This document shows positions 1-12,359 of a DNA stretch of 64,000 nt, one piece after another. The DNA is from Colias croceus (lineage: Eukaryota; Arthropoda; Insecta; Lepidoptera; Pieridae). The translations under genes were made by a program, and so were the position numbers. The stretch covers positions 5,533,001 through 5,597,000 of the forward strand of contig NC_059552.1 in NCBI RefSeq assembly GCF_905220415.1. Direction: 5' to 3'. Each line of letters opens with the position of its first letter. Positions within the stretch are counted from its first letter, which is position 1. The notes beneath the pieces were generated by a model. That model searched no databases and was not told the origin of the DNA. It was given only the letters and a program-made list of their open reading frames with translations.

Positions 1-867
1 AATTTATACTGCACTAATCGGACTTACGTCGTCAATAATACCAAAACATGACGATAATTTTTTTTCACATTTGAAATCATGAAAAGTACGGGCAATAAAA
101 ACTGGTAACTTTAAATTAAATTAATTTTAAACTATTAATTTTGATATCGGACAAGTTTTTGCAAATTTAGTAGATACGCATTCATTACTATAAAATCAAA
201 CCACGAAGCAGAACGAAAACAAATCAGAACTACTTAGTTTCATTTCGTTAATTTTAATAAGAAGTTCCATAAATTATCCAAGTACACATGAATACGGTAG
301 TGTATTGGAGGGAAGAGAACTCAATAAGTATATTTACTGGTATATTCATCGTTCGATCCTAATAAAACTAATAATGCATATGACGAATTCTTTCCTTATT
401 GCCCTGATAAATTAGCTCTACATAAATTTAGACCACAAAACTTGAAAGCATCTGTATTAATCGTAGACAATTTATTTATATTTGCGAAAATAAAAATAAA
501 CGCACTTTCTATTAGGCTGTTAAATTAAATTCGTAGATAATTCATAAAAATTAGAACAATGTACGACAGTCTATGAAACTTTAATAAAAATTGTTGAGTT
601 GGACATATTAAGTGATCTATTGGTGTTGGAAGTTAATAATAGGTCGGCGCTACTGTGAGAATCTAAAACAAACACATTTCTTCGTCAGGCCATTAGTTGT
701 TGAGTGTTTTATTTGTGAAATCGTTGTAATTTTAATATAACTGTGAAATAACTTATTTTCTCATAATATAAATTTCATTTGATGAGTGTCTTTTTTACAA
801 TTACATGATAGCCTTTTATTTTGTAATCTAAGCATACCTAATAGTAATGCTTTTTACGAAACTCCAA
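1..867. other. AT-rich DNA, no gene seen
   Basis: No open frame with recognisable protein content and no RNA gene is visible on either strand. The sequence is AT-rich with scattered poly-A/T runs, as in lepidopteran intergenic or long-intron DNA. Confidence 0.5.
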
Positions 868-1096
868 TCATACTAATATTATAAATGCGAAAGTTTGTGA
901 CACTGGATGTGTATGTGTTTTTGTTACTCTTTCACGCAAATACTAACCAATCGGTAGTACAATGAAATTTAGCACACAATATATAGAGGGTAACTTGGAT
1001 TAACACATAGGATAGTTTTTATCCCGGAAATCCCACGGGAACGAGAACTATGGTTTTTCTTAGAAAACGTGGGCGAAGCCGCGGGCGGAAAGCTAG
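868..1096 (+). mobile_element. Helitron-like non-autonomous element
   Basis: It starts TCATACTAATATTATAAATG and ends with a GC-rich hairpin (GCGAAGCCGCGGGCGG) followed by CTAG. It lies between A and T, with no target duplication. These are the hallmarks of Helitrons, and the family is the common lepidopteran Lep1-like type. It has no coding capacity. A second, better preserved copy lies 25 bp downstream in the same orientation. Confidence 0.8.
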
Positions 1097-1121
1097 TTTA
1101 ATATAATGACACAGTATTACA

Positions 1122-1339
1122 TCCATACTAATATTATAAATGCGAAAGTAACTCTGTCTGTCTGTCTGTTACTCAACCACGCCTTAACTACTAAACCAAT
1201 TTGTATGAAATTTGGTATAGAGATATCTTGATATCCGAGAAAGGACATAGGATAGATTTTATCCCGGAAATCCCACTGGAACGGGAACTATGCGGGTTTT
1301 TCTTTGACTGCGCGGGCGATGCCGCGGGTGGAAAGCTAG
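1122..1339 (+). mobile_element. Helitron-like non-autonomous element
   Basis: It starts TCCATACTAATATTATAAAT, followed by a short CTGT microsatellite. A conserved middle section (ACCAATTTGTATGAAATTTG) leads to the 3' hairpin and terminal CTAG. The site is A|T. It has the same structure as the copy at 35472-35709, so the two share a recent family consensus. Confidence 0.85.
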
Positions 1340-1648
1340 TAGGAAATAATGTAATACTGTGATAATCCTACTTATATTTAAAAAGTGTTGAATTCAATTT
1401 ATAACTATATTATCGATAAAAAGAAACATGGACTTCCTATAAGGCTTTTATTTTGAAACATCTGAAAAAAAAACGATGTGAGCTTTAACTACTAGCTCTC
1501 CTATTAACATCGACCATAAACAATTTTAAAAGAAGACGAAAAAAGGATTGAAGATTACTATGCCTCTTCAGTTTATGTAGTTGTTATGGGTTATGGTGTA
1601 CGGCAAATATTCAGTGGCCGGCTCGGAGCCAAAAGTATGATTTACAGC

Positions 1649-1675
1649 TGAACTGCGGCGGGCGCCACTTTTATA
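1649..1675 (-). promoter_or_regulatory. Possible minus-strand TATA/initiator core promoter
   Basis: Read on the minus strand, TATAAAAG lies at 1675-1668, followed by a GC-rich stretch and a TCAG initiator-like site about 26 bp downstream (near 1649). The pocket is GC-rich inside very AT-rich DNA. No coding exon was found downstream on that strand before the window edge, so this remains a motif match only. Confidence 0.25.
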
Positions 1676-1699
1676 AACCGACAACGACGTCGCTTTACA

Positions 1700-4600
1700 A
1701 ACCCGATAATATAATTAGCTAACAATACTAGGTCATTTACAAATACGTTCCGAATAATTTTGTGTAAAATTAAAGAGAATAATGTTTGGTGCAATCTATT
1801 TTGATAAACATGAAAATCGATTTTACTTATATTCGGAATTTTGAAGTGATATAAGCTTATTTTTAGAAGAAAACTAATCATATTTAACATTAAAATCATA
1901 AGATACAATCAATACTTTAACAGGTCAAAAAAAATTATATCGTTGATTTGGAGAGTAGCTTTTTCAAAGAAGCTTTTTTAAATGGACTAAACACAGTAGC
2001 TCTCTTACGAAATTGTGTATAAAAGATTCCATAATTTTTTTATTAGCAAGTATAATAAGCCTAATTCTCGATACTTTTGCAATAAAATTCGTCTTTGAAT
2101 TTTAATTGTACGATTACAAAATTTACGCTTAGCTTTTGCTATTTTCCATACATTGTAATTCTAATAAAATCCAAACATAAAATATTATGAAACAAAACTT
2201 TACTAAAGTAAACTGATGAAATATATATTTTTTTCGATTGTATTTTTATGTCTACAAATAATTTATTATAAACAATTCACAAGATCGAATAGAAAATGGG
2301 ACTGACGGGCGCCTACCAATGTTGCTAATAAATGTCTCGCATCGAGTCTGACTTGCCCTAGCTTGCATCTAATAATTGGCAATGAATGGTTTGTGGATTC
2401 ATAAAAAATGTCTGGAGTATCAGTGAAAATCTCATACTAAAATGTTGTTTACTTTTCTATTTCATCAGGTACTTTCTTACAAACTAGTAGGTATAAAGTA
2501 ATATTATAGTATTTAAAATATGCTCTACTATTACTTAATATCTTTAATATCTATATACAAAATATCCAAATGGAATCCCATTCACAATCGCGATATTAAT
2601 ATCGCATAATATATACTGACTTTTTAAATAAAATATTTTTATTGCCTTCGTTTCGTTTACCTATTGGCCCCGAAATCACAGTTGGCCGAATATCAATAAA
2701 AATATTCTCGGGAGTTGTGCATAAGAGACGGAAATGGTAATAAAATATGATTGTAAAAATATATAATGTATTATTCTTAATTTAAAATTAAGGATAGTTA
2801 TAATTCTTAGAAAACAGAAACAGTAGGTGAAGAAATGAGTTATTGGCGTCTCAAATTTAGAAATTTTAATCTAGTCTCTACATAAATGGAAGATTTTCCG
2901 CTCTTTTTATATTATATTTTATGCACTTGGCAAATGATCAATCATCAGATTAATTTTATAAAACCTGTTTAAGTTAAATACAGAAAAATATGTCTAATCT
3001 TCATAAATTTATTACAATAACTGTCTTTGTACAATGTACATACGTTTCTATTACATACTTATACCTAGTTACTTCTTATGATCATTATCGCAAACTAGTT
3101 CGCGCTGCGTCTTACAAATTATAATTACGCCATAAATCAACGTGATTTCGATTGCCTTGAAGAGTCAACAACGTCACAACAATTCTCACGAGCAAACATT
3201 TGTATTCCAAAATGAATCAAATCAATGTCAGCGTAGTCCCATCGACCTATTTCGCCACGGCCATTCACCCAGTGATTTCATCGACCTATAATAAAAATTC
3301 GCCTGGATACACCAATCATGCCATTATTTGGGAACAGCTTCCTAGCCGGCACATTTACAACTTGTATTCAATATTTATTTTTGTTTTAATATCTTTTAAT
3401 TTATCATGTATGGTTATTATAATCATAATGAATACATTTTTTTTTCCCAGGATGAGCCTGAGTGAGACGGTAGCCGATGGACTTTGATTAATAATTTTTA
3501 CTATTACCTAATGGGAAAGACAAAGGCAAATAGTGTCAATATATCTACATATAAATAACGAATAATATTAAAGTTATTTTTGAGCGTTCATCTCAATTAA
3601 AACGAATTAACAGCACATCCTTTCACGGCGTGCAATATTATAAAGTGCCAATTAGGTTAATCTTGATAATTGCTACAATTGCTTCGCGAGCTGTGATATC
3701 ATGCGTTTACATCGTTTATGGCCTTAAAATAATAATATAAATTAGCATTAATATAATTCCATAATGGTGATAATAATATTTTAATAGCGCTTTCAGAATT
3801 GTTAATGTCTTGTCTATATAGGGTCCGAGTATATGTAAGAATCCGTAAATTAAAATGTAAAACGAATAAGACAAACTATTAACTGTTCAGAGCTTCAAAC
3901 GACTTTAAAGTTTTCCTTGTGATGAAAACCAGTATGATAACTATTTGCATCAACTTTAGAAATATTTAGATGCGCTTAAAAAAACTCGAGAGAAAATTCA
4001 CGGATATTCAGTGAATGATGTATTGATCAGATAACACGATTGTTTTCTAATAAAGATTCAGTCCAATCAGTTAAATATAGATATATTTAATTTAGACTGA
4101 ATCTGAAGTTGATATACTTACTATGTACAAAAGGCATCATAATTATCGCTATTATAAACAAGTGAACGATATCTATTCGAGGCACTTAATATCCCTTTCA
4201 AATTCAAATGATTAATCAACTAGGACACGATGTATTAACAAATTAAAATGGGCATGTCGACAATAAGCCTAGACACTTGCGTATCATGAGAAGGCATATT
4301 CATCAAAATGATTAGCGCAATCGAACATTTGTGTCAATTATTAAAAACATATCACAACAATAACAAGACTAATATTTATATTTTCATAAAGTCTCTCTCT
4401 TTAGCAATGTTAAATTTGAATCATACGTAGTACGTACGTGTACGTAGAGAACATCCTAGATATAAGCTAGATGTGAAAGATTTATTAGTAGTTAAACTTT
4501 TTTTAATTAGTCACTGCATGATGATCACGGTCGACATTCCGATAATAGTATATGGAACAACCCAATATTAATTTACGAGTTGTAAAATGCGTTTTGGTAA

Positions 4601-5270
4601 ACTTTATTAAAAGTTTCATGTTTACGAAAGAAGCACGCAGCTCACGCACGTGCTGTGGTTATTCATTTACGTACCTAGTTAAAACTACAAACCTCATATT
4701 TTGACCTATATATTCTTACTTTAATTTATAGATACATATTTCAAAGCTTTGAGAATTAAAATAAAAAATAGTGTGATTTAATTAGTGGAAAATGACATGA
4801 TATTGTTATTTGTTTGTATGTGTTACTACTTAGGACGTAGGGGCTATTTATACAGGTTAAGCTGTTAATAAAAAATAATTGGGCAGAGATTTCTTCAGCA
4901 CATCTTTAATTAGTTTATAAATGCGTGATTGCACATTGAAATGGATAATATTTACATTTAACACATGTTGGACGTGCACATGAAAATTCTGAGAAACGTT
5001 AAACAGTGTGTCTTGTTTTGGTTTCAGTGCCGTAAACTACAACGTATTTCATACAGAGTTCCTCGAACTTGACCTTTAGTGCATATTTGCGGGTAAGATG
5101 AGTTTTCTGTTACGATTTTTCTAGAAAAGTGAAAAATAACCGGTCAGATAATTCATTAAGTTTATGTGTTTTCCGTAGCCCTTTTCTTCTTCTGCCAAAC
5201 TACATTTTATCTTTCTAGCTTTGCTTACATAATAAACATGTATTGATTTTCATATGTTTTTCTTTTCTAA
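1700..5270. other. Gene-poor AT-rich stretch
   Basis: No conserved coding region is recognised. The only open stretch that looks at all protein-like begins at an ATG at 3211 and runs about 50 codons. A candidate 3' splice acceptor follows at about 3450 (polypyrimidine run then CAG). It matches no family I know, and I do not call it a gene. Confidence 0.45.
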
Positions 5271-5392
5271 ACTCTTTACAGTGCATTTACATTAAACGAA
5301 CCTAGACCTAGATAGACCTAGAGCTAGAGCATGAGCATTCTTCGTGACGTAAGAACAACGAAAGAATGCTCTACGCCTGTGTACACTAAAAT

Positions 5393-5853
5393 AATTGAGT
5401 ATTTGAATAAAAAAAAATTATTGATTTTTTTTTATGTATTTACCTTACTATTAATAATATTGATATTTAATGAAAAAAAAAACTCAAAAAAAAATTTTTT
5501 TTTCAATTAATTATAAGCAATTAAAAATTGATGAAATTTTAATTAAAATCACGTGACTATAAACGCGCCATGACTGGTCACCATAGATGTGACGTCAAAA
5601 TGTTTTAGCTGTATACGTTTTTCTATCAACTGCAATATGTGAAAACTGACATTATGACGTCACACGCGTCCGGGTGATGCTTCGGGAGTTGTCGGTGTGT
5701 TTTCGGTACTGGATTCAAAGACTAATTTTTATTTTGAAATAACTTTTGAAATATTGCAAAAAAAAAAATTAAAAAAAAATAGTTTTTTAAAACTAATATA
5801 AGTATAATCTTTCCATTTAGCACAAAAAATTTTTTTTATTCAAATACTCAATT
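5393..5853. mobile_element. Inverted-repeat (MITE-like) element
   Basis: A 24-bp sequence beginning AATTGAGTATTTGAATAAAA at 5393-5416 recurs in inverse orientation at 5830-5853. Between them are 410 bp with poly-A/T blocks next to each end. There is no open reading frame of note. I could not identify a convincing target duplication, so the class of element is open. Confidence 0.5.
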
Positions 5854-5859
5854 TGACAT

Positions 5860-8800
5860 AGTGGGGTTAGAATAAGCATTCGCTCTTTGATGTAAGTAAA
5901 TGCAGGCCGTTAGCAATTAGCCATGTTGAACATTTTTGGAGAAATCTTATTAAGTACCATTTCTTTTGGAAATTATAAGTTTTGACCTCTACTATTTTTT
6001 ATTTACAAAATCCGCATCCCTTTAAAATGACTAATGAGAGATGCTATTTATAAAAATGTGTATAAGTAGTCATAACTTTATGTTCCTATACTGTATACAC
6101 AGATGGAGTCAAACACGTTTCTATTGCCTTAAATATGCCGATACATCCTGTCAGTAGATGTAGGTGAAACCTTTAATTAAAAGTCGTAACTAGCTTTAGT
6201 TACCCATTTGCAACATACTACGTTTAATTACTGGAATCGCTCTGTAATATTTAGCTATTTTATAAGCTTGTTAAAGGCACGAAGTGTTGTGCAACTTGTA
6301 TAATAGGTATTGGTAAGTACTAGTTTTGTGTAGAACTCACTATTACTGCAGTCATTAAGTTTCCTTGTGATATTTGTTAATCTAATTTTGTTACAAGATT
6401 TCACTTTCAACACCATTTGTTTAATATTAATAATTGTAGACTATAAAAAAATAAACAGTAGATTTAGCGCAATCTGCAATATATTTCAACAATCAACCTC
6501 GTATAGGTATTCCAATAACAGTACACCTTATTGTAATAGAATACATAACAATTTCTTCTTGTAACAGTCTTCCCCTGGAAGTCCTTCCGCAAAATGATTT
6601 ATATACAAGGCCTCTCGGGAATATTAAGAAGGCGAGTAGATTGAAATTTATCGCTTGGGAACTATTTAATGTGTGACTCAGATCCTCTGTGCTCGTTGCC
6701 AACGTGACTGCTGTATGCTTACCAACACCCACTGGAAAAGTGGACACAGCATCTAATTAAGGCAAGATATACGATAACAATACGTCAATCACAAGATCTA
6801 TTGTTATTCCCAATTAAATTAGAGATTGATATACGGAACAATTGAATCTATTTATGTGCAACCTATCGCCTACATCCAGTAATTGTAATGCCGCTTGCAA
6901 TACCGATGTATTTAAAAGAAAAAACACCTACGTATAACTCTCAGCTTGTTATTGTGGGAAGGTTATTTTAAAGTAAAATTTCTGGCGCACCGTGTGTCAT
7001 TTAGCATTATACCTACTAAAATATTTGTTTCTTAATGCACCGACGAAGATTGCACAAACGCTTTCATATTAAAACATGTGCATTAATTTCAAATTATTAG
7101 TGCAAGAGTTAAGACGACATCGCATTGTATCGATGCTAATTTACTGCAATTCGTCGCAGTCTGCTACATGTTTATGTAATCATTTCATAATATCTTATGG
7201 AGAAGGAGTGCTTACTTTCATCTTACATTTTGTCTTTTATTTAGGTTCTTATGATTTTCGATATATGAACAAAAGCGGTTGTTCATTTTTCGTGTGGTCT
7301 TGACTCTTGGAACCTACACATATTTAAATAAAGTTAATATTCTATACACGATAATATTTTTGGCATACGAAGCGTCGATTTGGTTACAAACGTCGCAATT
7401 TACAGGAAATAAGGAAGTAATGCTTCGAAGGGTGTTATTATTATTTTTGCATTGGAATAGTTTATATAATAATAGCCAGACTAAATTTCGACCACGTTCA
7501 CGTCGTGTCATTCATCACGCCGTTCCTCTTCGTAGCGCAGGGTTTCAATACCTAGAACTACTTTGGATATGGTACGTTGAATTTCCATTCGATAATTAAA
7601 ATTCTGATAGTATCCCATGGTCTCAAATATCTGGTACATCTAGTCAAATCTGTGACCTGTAGATTTGTAACTCTACGTTGTTAATACACGCGCATGTGTA
7701 ACTTCTAAAACTATTTGAATTAAAAAAAGTGTTATCACATTTACCTACTCCCGTGATATTACTAGTTAGTAGTTGCAAACCTACATATTCGTGGAATGAC
7801 GGCATTACAGTGATAAATGTTTACAGTAATGTGTTTCTTACGACGAGAGAGGAAGTGGGAAACCAAAGCCAGACCCAATACTTCCCGAACTTCTTAGTTA
7901 GTTTATTTGTTAGAATCGACTGGCATGTTCTTATGTGGATGTGTAAGACTTAAAAAAAATAGACGAAAATGTGCTTTGACCACCATCATGACCTATAGAA
8001 ATCCTGTGTGATGTAGGTATTTTTTAATATATAAGGTAGGTAGGTACCTTATTAGATTTCCGTCTACGAATAAAAATAGAAATCTTAAACTACAAAATGG
8101 AATTTTCTCATAAAGGGAAGTGATGCGTATTGCAATTGCATGGGCGTAAACTTTATTCTTCTTCTTGCCGTATGGCCCATTAAACAATCTCACTAACAAA
8201 CGATCCTTTGTTTTATCTTATCAAATGCATTATGTGTTATAATGGACATTTCACATTGTAAATTCTGAATTGTGACAGAACTCTACTAGTACGTAGGGAC
8301 ATTATGTAGGTAACAGTACTTATCTTTAGAGATACATAATTCTATTAATATTAACATTATTCATAAAATAGCACGCTATTATTGGTAAACAGGATCATTA
8401 ATTTTGATTTTTTTAACATTCTCTTATTCTAATTAGAGAAATTGTTTGCAATTATTTACATCCTACTACAAAAAACAACATTGATTAATCACACAAAAAC
8501 ATCGACATTGTCTCCTTAAATCAAATGTTATGTGCATTTAAGCGTTAAATTAGAAAATGCGTTCATAAAAATGCGTTTCGAAAGTGAACGCCTTGTCTCA
8601 TTGACAAGATATAATTAGCCGGGAAGATGCGTGAACGACCGCATGAAGGCCGAGGGAATGCATAGGTGTTGATTTTATTCACGCGCCCGGAAGCGCAAAA
8701 CTGAAAACATGTTTAGTTTTGAAACTATCTATTACAGTTAGACCCTCTCAAAAGTAACGTAAGTAAGATAAATAATCACCTAATTTAAATTTAGATTATT

Positions 8801-11590
8801 TTATACTTATTTTATATTCCTAATTTTATAATTTAATCAAATAGTGATTCATATTTCATAGTAATGTTACATGGAGGATGGAATGGATTATAAAATCATA
8901 AGAGCTTTCTAGAATTTTTAGGATTTATTGTAGGTACAATTTTACAGGAAACTTTCTATAAGGGAATTTATTATAGGTAAAACAAATTGAAATCCCCAGA
9001 GTAGCTTGGGAAAGTCATTGATACTGATAATTCAATATTATTCTGAATACACGTATAGGATGTTGAGTAATTCTTTACCATATATTTTTAATATAATCAA
9101 ATCATGTTACTCCTATTTAACCGTACATCTTGTACGCATGTAGCTTGTTGGTTCGCTTATCACGATTTCGTCTTTTGGCATTTGTTCTTTTGTTTCGGGT
9201 TATCGATTATGAAGCTACCGATTCAACTTGGAATGTTACGGAAAAATATTCTTTTATCATCATAAATTGGTAATTAATTATTAAATGTTACAAATATGTT
9301 TAACAAGCTTAAAAAAGATGTACCTACGTACTTAATATCAACTTAACAGATTATATAAATGCAAAGCATTACATAAGACGAAAAGATAAGAGATCCTGAT
9401 AAGGCTCAAGAAAATTGTAATGCTCATCCAAAAGCGGAGTCTAATAGTTTTATATAGCAACAGACTATGCCTGAATGCACTAGCATCTAGTACCAACATC
9501 CGAAATTGATTACAACCTCGTAAATCTACCCATTTGGACCACGTTAGGTCTATATAAAAAGTTATCAAAAAACTCACTTACGTCATAGGGATAAATTTGG
9601 ATCATTCCCACGTCATACTTTAATAATAATTGTTAGGTTTAATTACTTTATCCTCTAAGGAAAGTCGAGGCCGGACTCCCTTATAAGGAATAGTGATTGA
9701 CTATGTACAGTACATACCTACATAGCTTGCTAGTGGCGCTTATAACACAAGTGATAAGACATAAAAAATACACGTCATATTTGCATAAATCGAAGCGAAT
9801 TCCATACAACTTTAAAATAAAATTAAGTTATTAAAATGTTCCGTTTTTTATGGTAAGTTAATAATTCGTATAATAAATACGTTTACATAAATTAAGGTCG
9901 GTATATATATATATGTATAAAAAAAGACATGGAAATCATCTATAGTCAATTATCTCACAATCTATTTATTGTTTTATTAATCATATTCTAACCTTGCCAT
10001 TTGAAAATCATACAAAAAGTGATGTGAATTGTACTCCGTGTATCTCATTAAAACAATCGCATTTTTGATCTAGATATATCTTACTAGGATATTTCTTCTA
10101 TTCATAGATATATTAAAGTTATAATGAATCGTAATCTCATTAAACTTTGATCTGCTAGGTACTCCAGTATTTAAATGATTTTAATAGGCTTAAATTATGA
10201 GTAGTTTATCCACTTTACACTTATGCTGAAGAGAAAAGGTATGTCTACAATGTAGTTTGTAAGTGCATATATACTTACATCTTTTTTTATCTGTGCAATC
10301 ATTGCTATTGAAATTCATAGAGCCATGAACTAAATTGTTTGCAAACATAAAACACATGCCTTACAATTGCCCTTAATTAACTCAAACAATTTTATTACAT
10401 ATTTTGAAAGATAGCTTTTAAATAACGTTAGACATGATATAATAAATAATCGCTGCTTGAAGTATTAATTTAACTTAGTAACTGTATTATCGTAGTTAAA
10501 AGAATGAAAGAAAATGCTATTTAGTTAAAGTAGGTACCTAGGTAGAAAACGCGGCTGGATGGAACACAGTGGGGTGAAGTAGAACAGAATTTTCCTACAG
10601 AATTTTCCTTTTTTGCAATGTTATTATCAGGGGCGTATTATTAAGCTGATATATACATCATGTTTTTCATTTGTAGCTTAATGGACTGAGAATGCTGAAT
10701 AGGTAGCAACTTATAGATTAGAATATTATTTTTGAAAGAAAGACATCCAAATAGCACATCTGAGTAAAATCAACTCAAGCGATAAATTAAACAGCTTTAT
10801 AAATCTCTCTTCAGTATCGTCAGTAATTTGTTACATTGTATGAGTTATGAATAAAAACCACTATTGAGTTCCGCTTATCACACGTCAACTAAGTCTACAT
10901 TGATAGTTGACTGCAATAGTCTCTTTAATTGAAACAAAGTAACTAATTGTAATTAGTTTAAAATTAAAATATGCATAGAATATTCAGTAAACATTTTTTT
11001 ATACCTGCATACATTATTGTATATTTCTGTAAATAACATTCGAGATTCATCAGTTTTTCCTTTAGTTAGAAATGTGTACCTACCTTGGTCCAGATAACAA
11101 ATTAAAAAAAATGTACCTATTTGCTGTTTGCCTAACATTTATACCCGTAGTATTAATGTAGATGTATATTTATGTATATGACTAATGTGTGAATATCAAT
11201 TCTTGTCCCATTACAAGTATACCTTCTATACAATTCTATACTACTAATATTATCATACTACGAGCTATGAATCCCGATGAGATCTGGCGCCAATAGTTAC
11301 ATGCGCGTTAACTAATCGTTTTCACAGCGAGCTATCGCAAACAAATGATATCTTAGACTTCCCAATAAATATTTCAAATGTTCTTACATATCCATTTGTC
11401 ATATATTTATTAATTAACAAAAATAACTTGACTCGGTATTCAGGCCTCGGTTCGTTTCCAAGAAGGTATATTTGATCAGCCGTCCGATACGTTATAATAT
11501 ACACCAAATGCACATGGGCAACGAAGCAATACAAAAGAATAAAACGACGTCACATTCTGATGTCCTTTTTGCCTTTTATTCTGTACGAGT
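5860..11590. other. Gene-poor AT-rich stretch
   Basis: I see no recognisable exon, tRNA or rRNA. Short open frames here have the composition of AT-rich non-coding DNA and no domain I can name. This could be intergenic DNA or a very long intron of a gene lying outside the window. Confidence 0.45.
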
Positions 11591-11596
11591 TGGAAG

Positions 11597-11680
11597 AACA
11601 CACGATGTTTCGGGAATCGTGGTCGTTGTGTTTGCAGACCTCTACATAGCATTAAGTATAGGACCTGTATACAACATTAG
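11597..11680 (+). other. Possible cysteine-rich terminal exon (unproven)
   Basis: A pyrimidine-rich tract followed by AG at 11595-11596 could be a splice acceptor. The 28 codons after it read NTRCFGNRGRCVCRPLHS..., with four cysteines, then a TAG stop. The C-x6-C-x-C spacing recalls EB or similar disulfide-rich modules of secreted insect proteins. A different overlapping frame on the same strand is open for 118 codons, so coding status is uncertain. No partner exon is identified. Confidence 0.15.
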
Positions 11681-12084
11681 AATGTTACCTGGAACATCAC
11701 GACCTGCACACCATTGCCTCCGGTATTTCGTCGTACCTATTTTGGTATTTACCGTTTGTGCCGTGTACCTGCAAAATTGTCCGCACGGATTCTATCCACT
11801 TATTGGCAATTACCATGTACCTTTGTAAGTAAACTGTATATATCTAATATTCTGGAAAAACTGAAATTTTTAGGAATCATATAAACATTTTCATTTAATT
11901 CTTTATTTTTATTTGGATGTGTTTATGAGTTTTCTTTTTATCATCTTAGGTAATCAAATCTGTGGCATACCTTTAAGCAAGTTGAGCAAGTTGAAATTGG
12001 AATAGGATGATAAAGTATCTAAAAAATATGATGATTTATAATTCAGTCATAAATTCACATCTCATAGATTTTAAGAATTTTGAT

Positions 12085-12357
12085 ACTATTTGAAGCTATG
12101 CAGTATGATGATGAGGACAAAATGAGGGTCTTCCGGCGTAGAGTGAAGGTTCCTTCCTTTAAGAGCAGCTCTTAGGCTATATTTTGCCATCAGGCGTAAT
12201 TGTGTTCAAGGAGCACAAAAGAGCAACTATGGAGTTGTTTCTTGCCGGTTCTTCTCCATAGATACTGCTTTCCGAATCGGTGGTAAATGTAAAAAAAAAT
12301 ATGTAATGACGATTCAAACTGCTTCTAGAAGAAGTCTAATTATTGAATAAATAAATG
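12085..12357 (+). mobile_element. 3' tail of a non-LTR retrotransposon (LINE)
   Basis: The segment contains the CATCAGGCGTAATTGTG and CTTGCCGGTTCTTCTCCATAG blocks that I recognise from 3' ends of lepidopteran LINEs. It ends in an A-rich GAATAAATAAATG tail. No coding part remains, consistent with a 5'-truncated insertion. The clade is not assigned. Confidence 0.55.
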
Positions 12358-12359
12358 TT

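Noticed and set aside
3211..3487. Possible small two-exon gene starting MNQINVSVV
   Set aside because: The donor would be weak and the second exon would carry only about a dozen codons; no similarity recognised.
11472..11828. 118-codon plus-strand ORF
   Set aside because: No domain or conservation recognised and another frame looks equally coding-like; not supportable as a gene.
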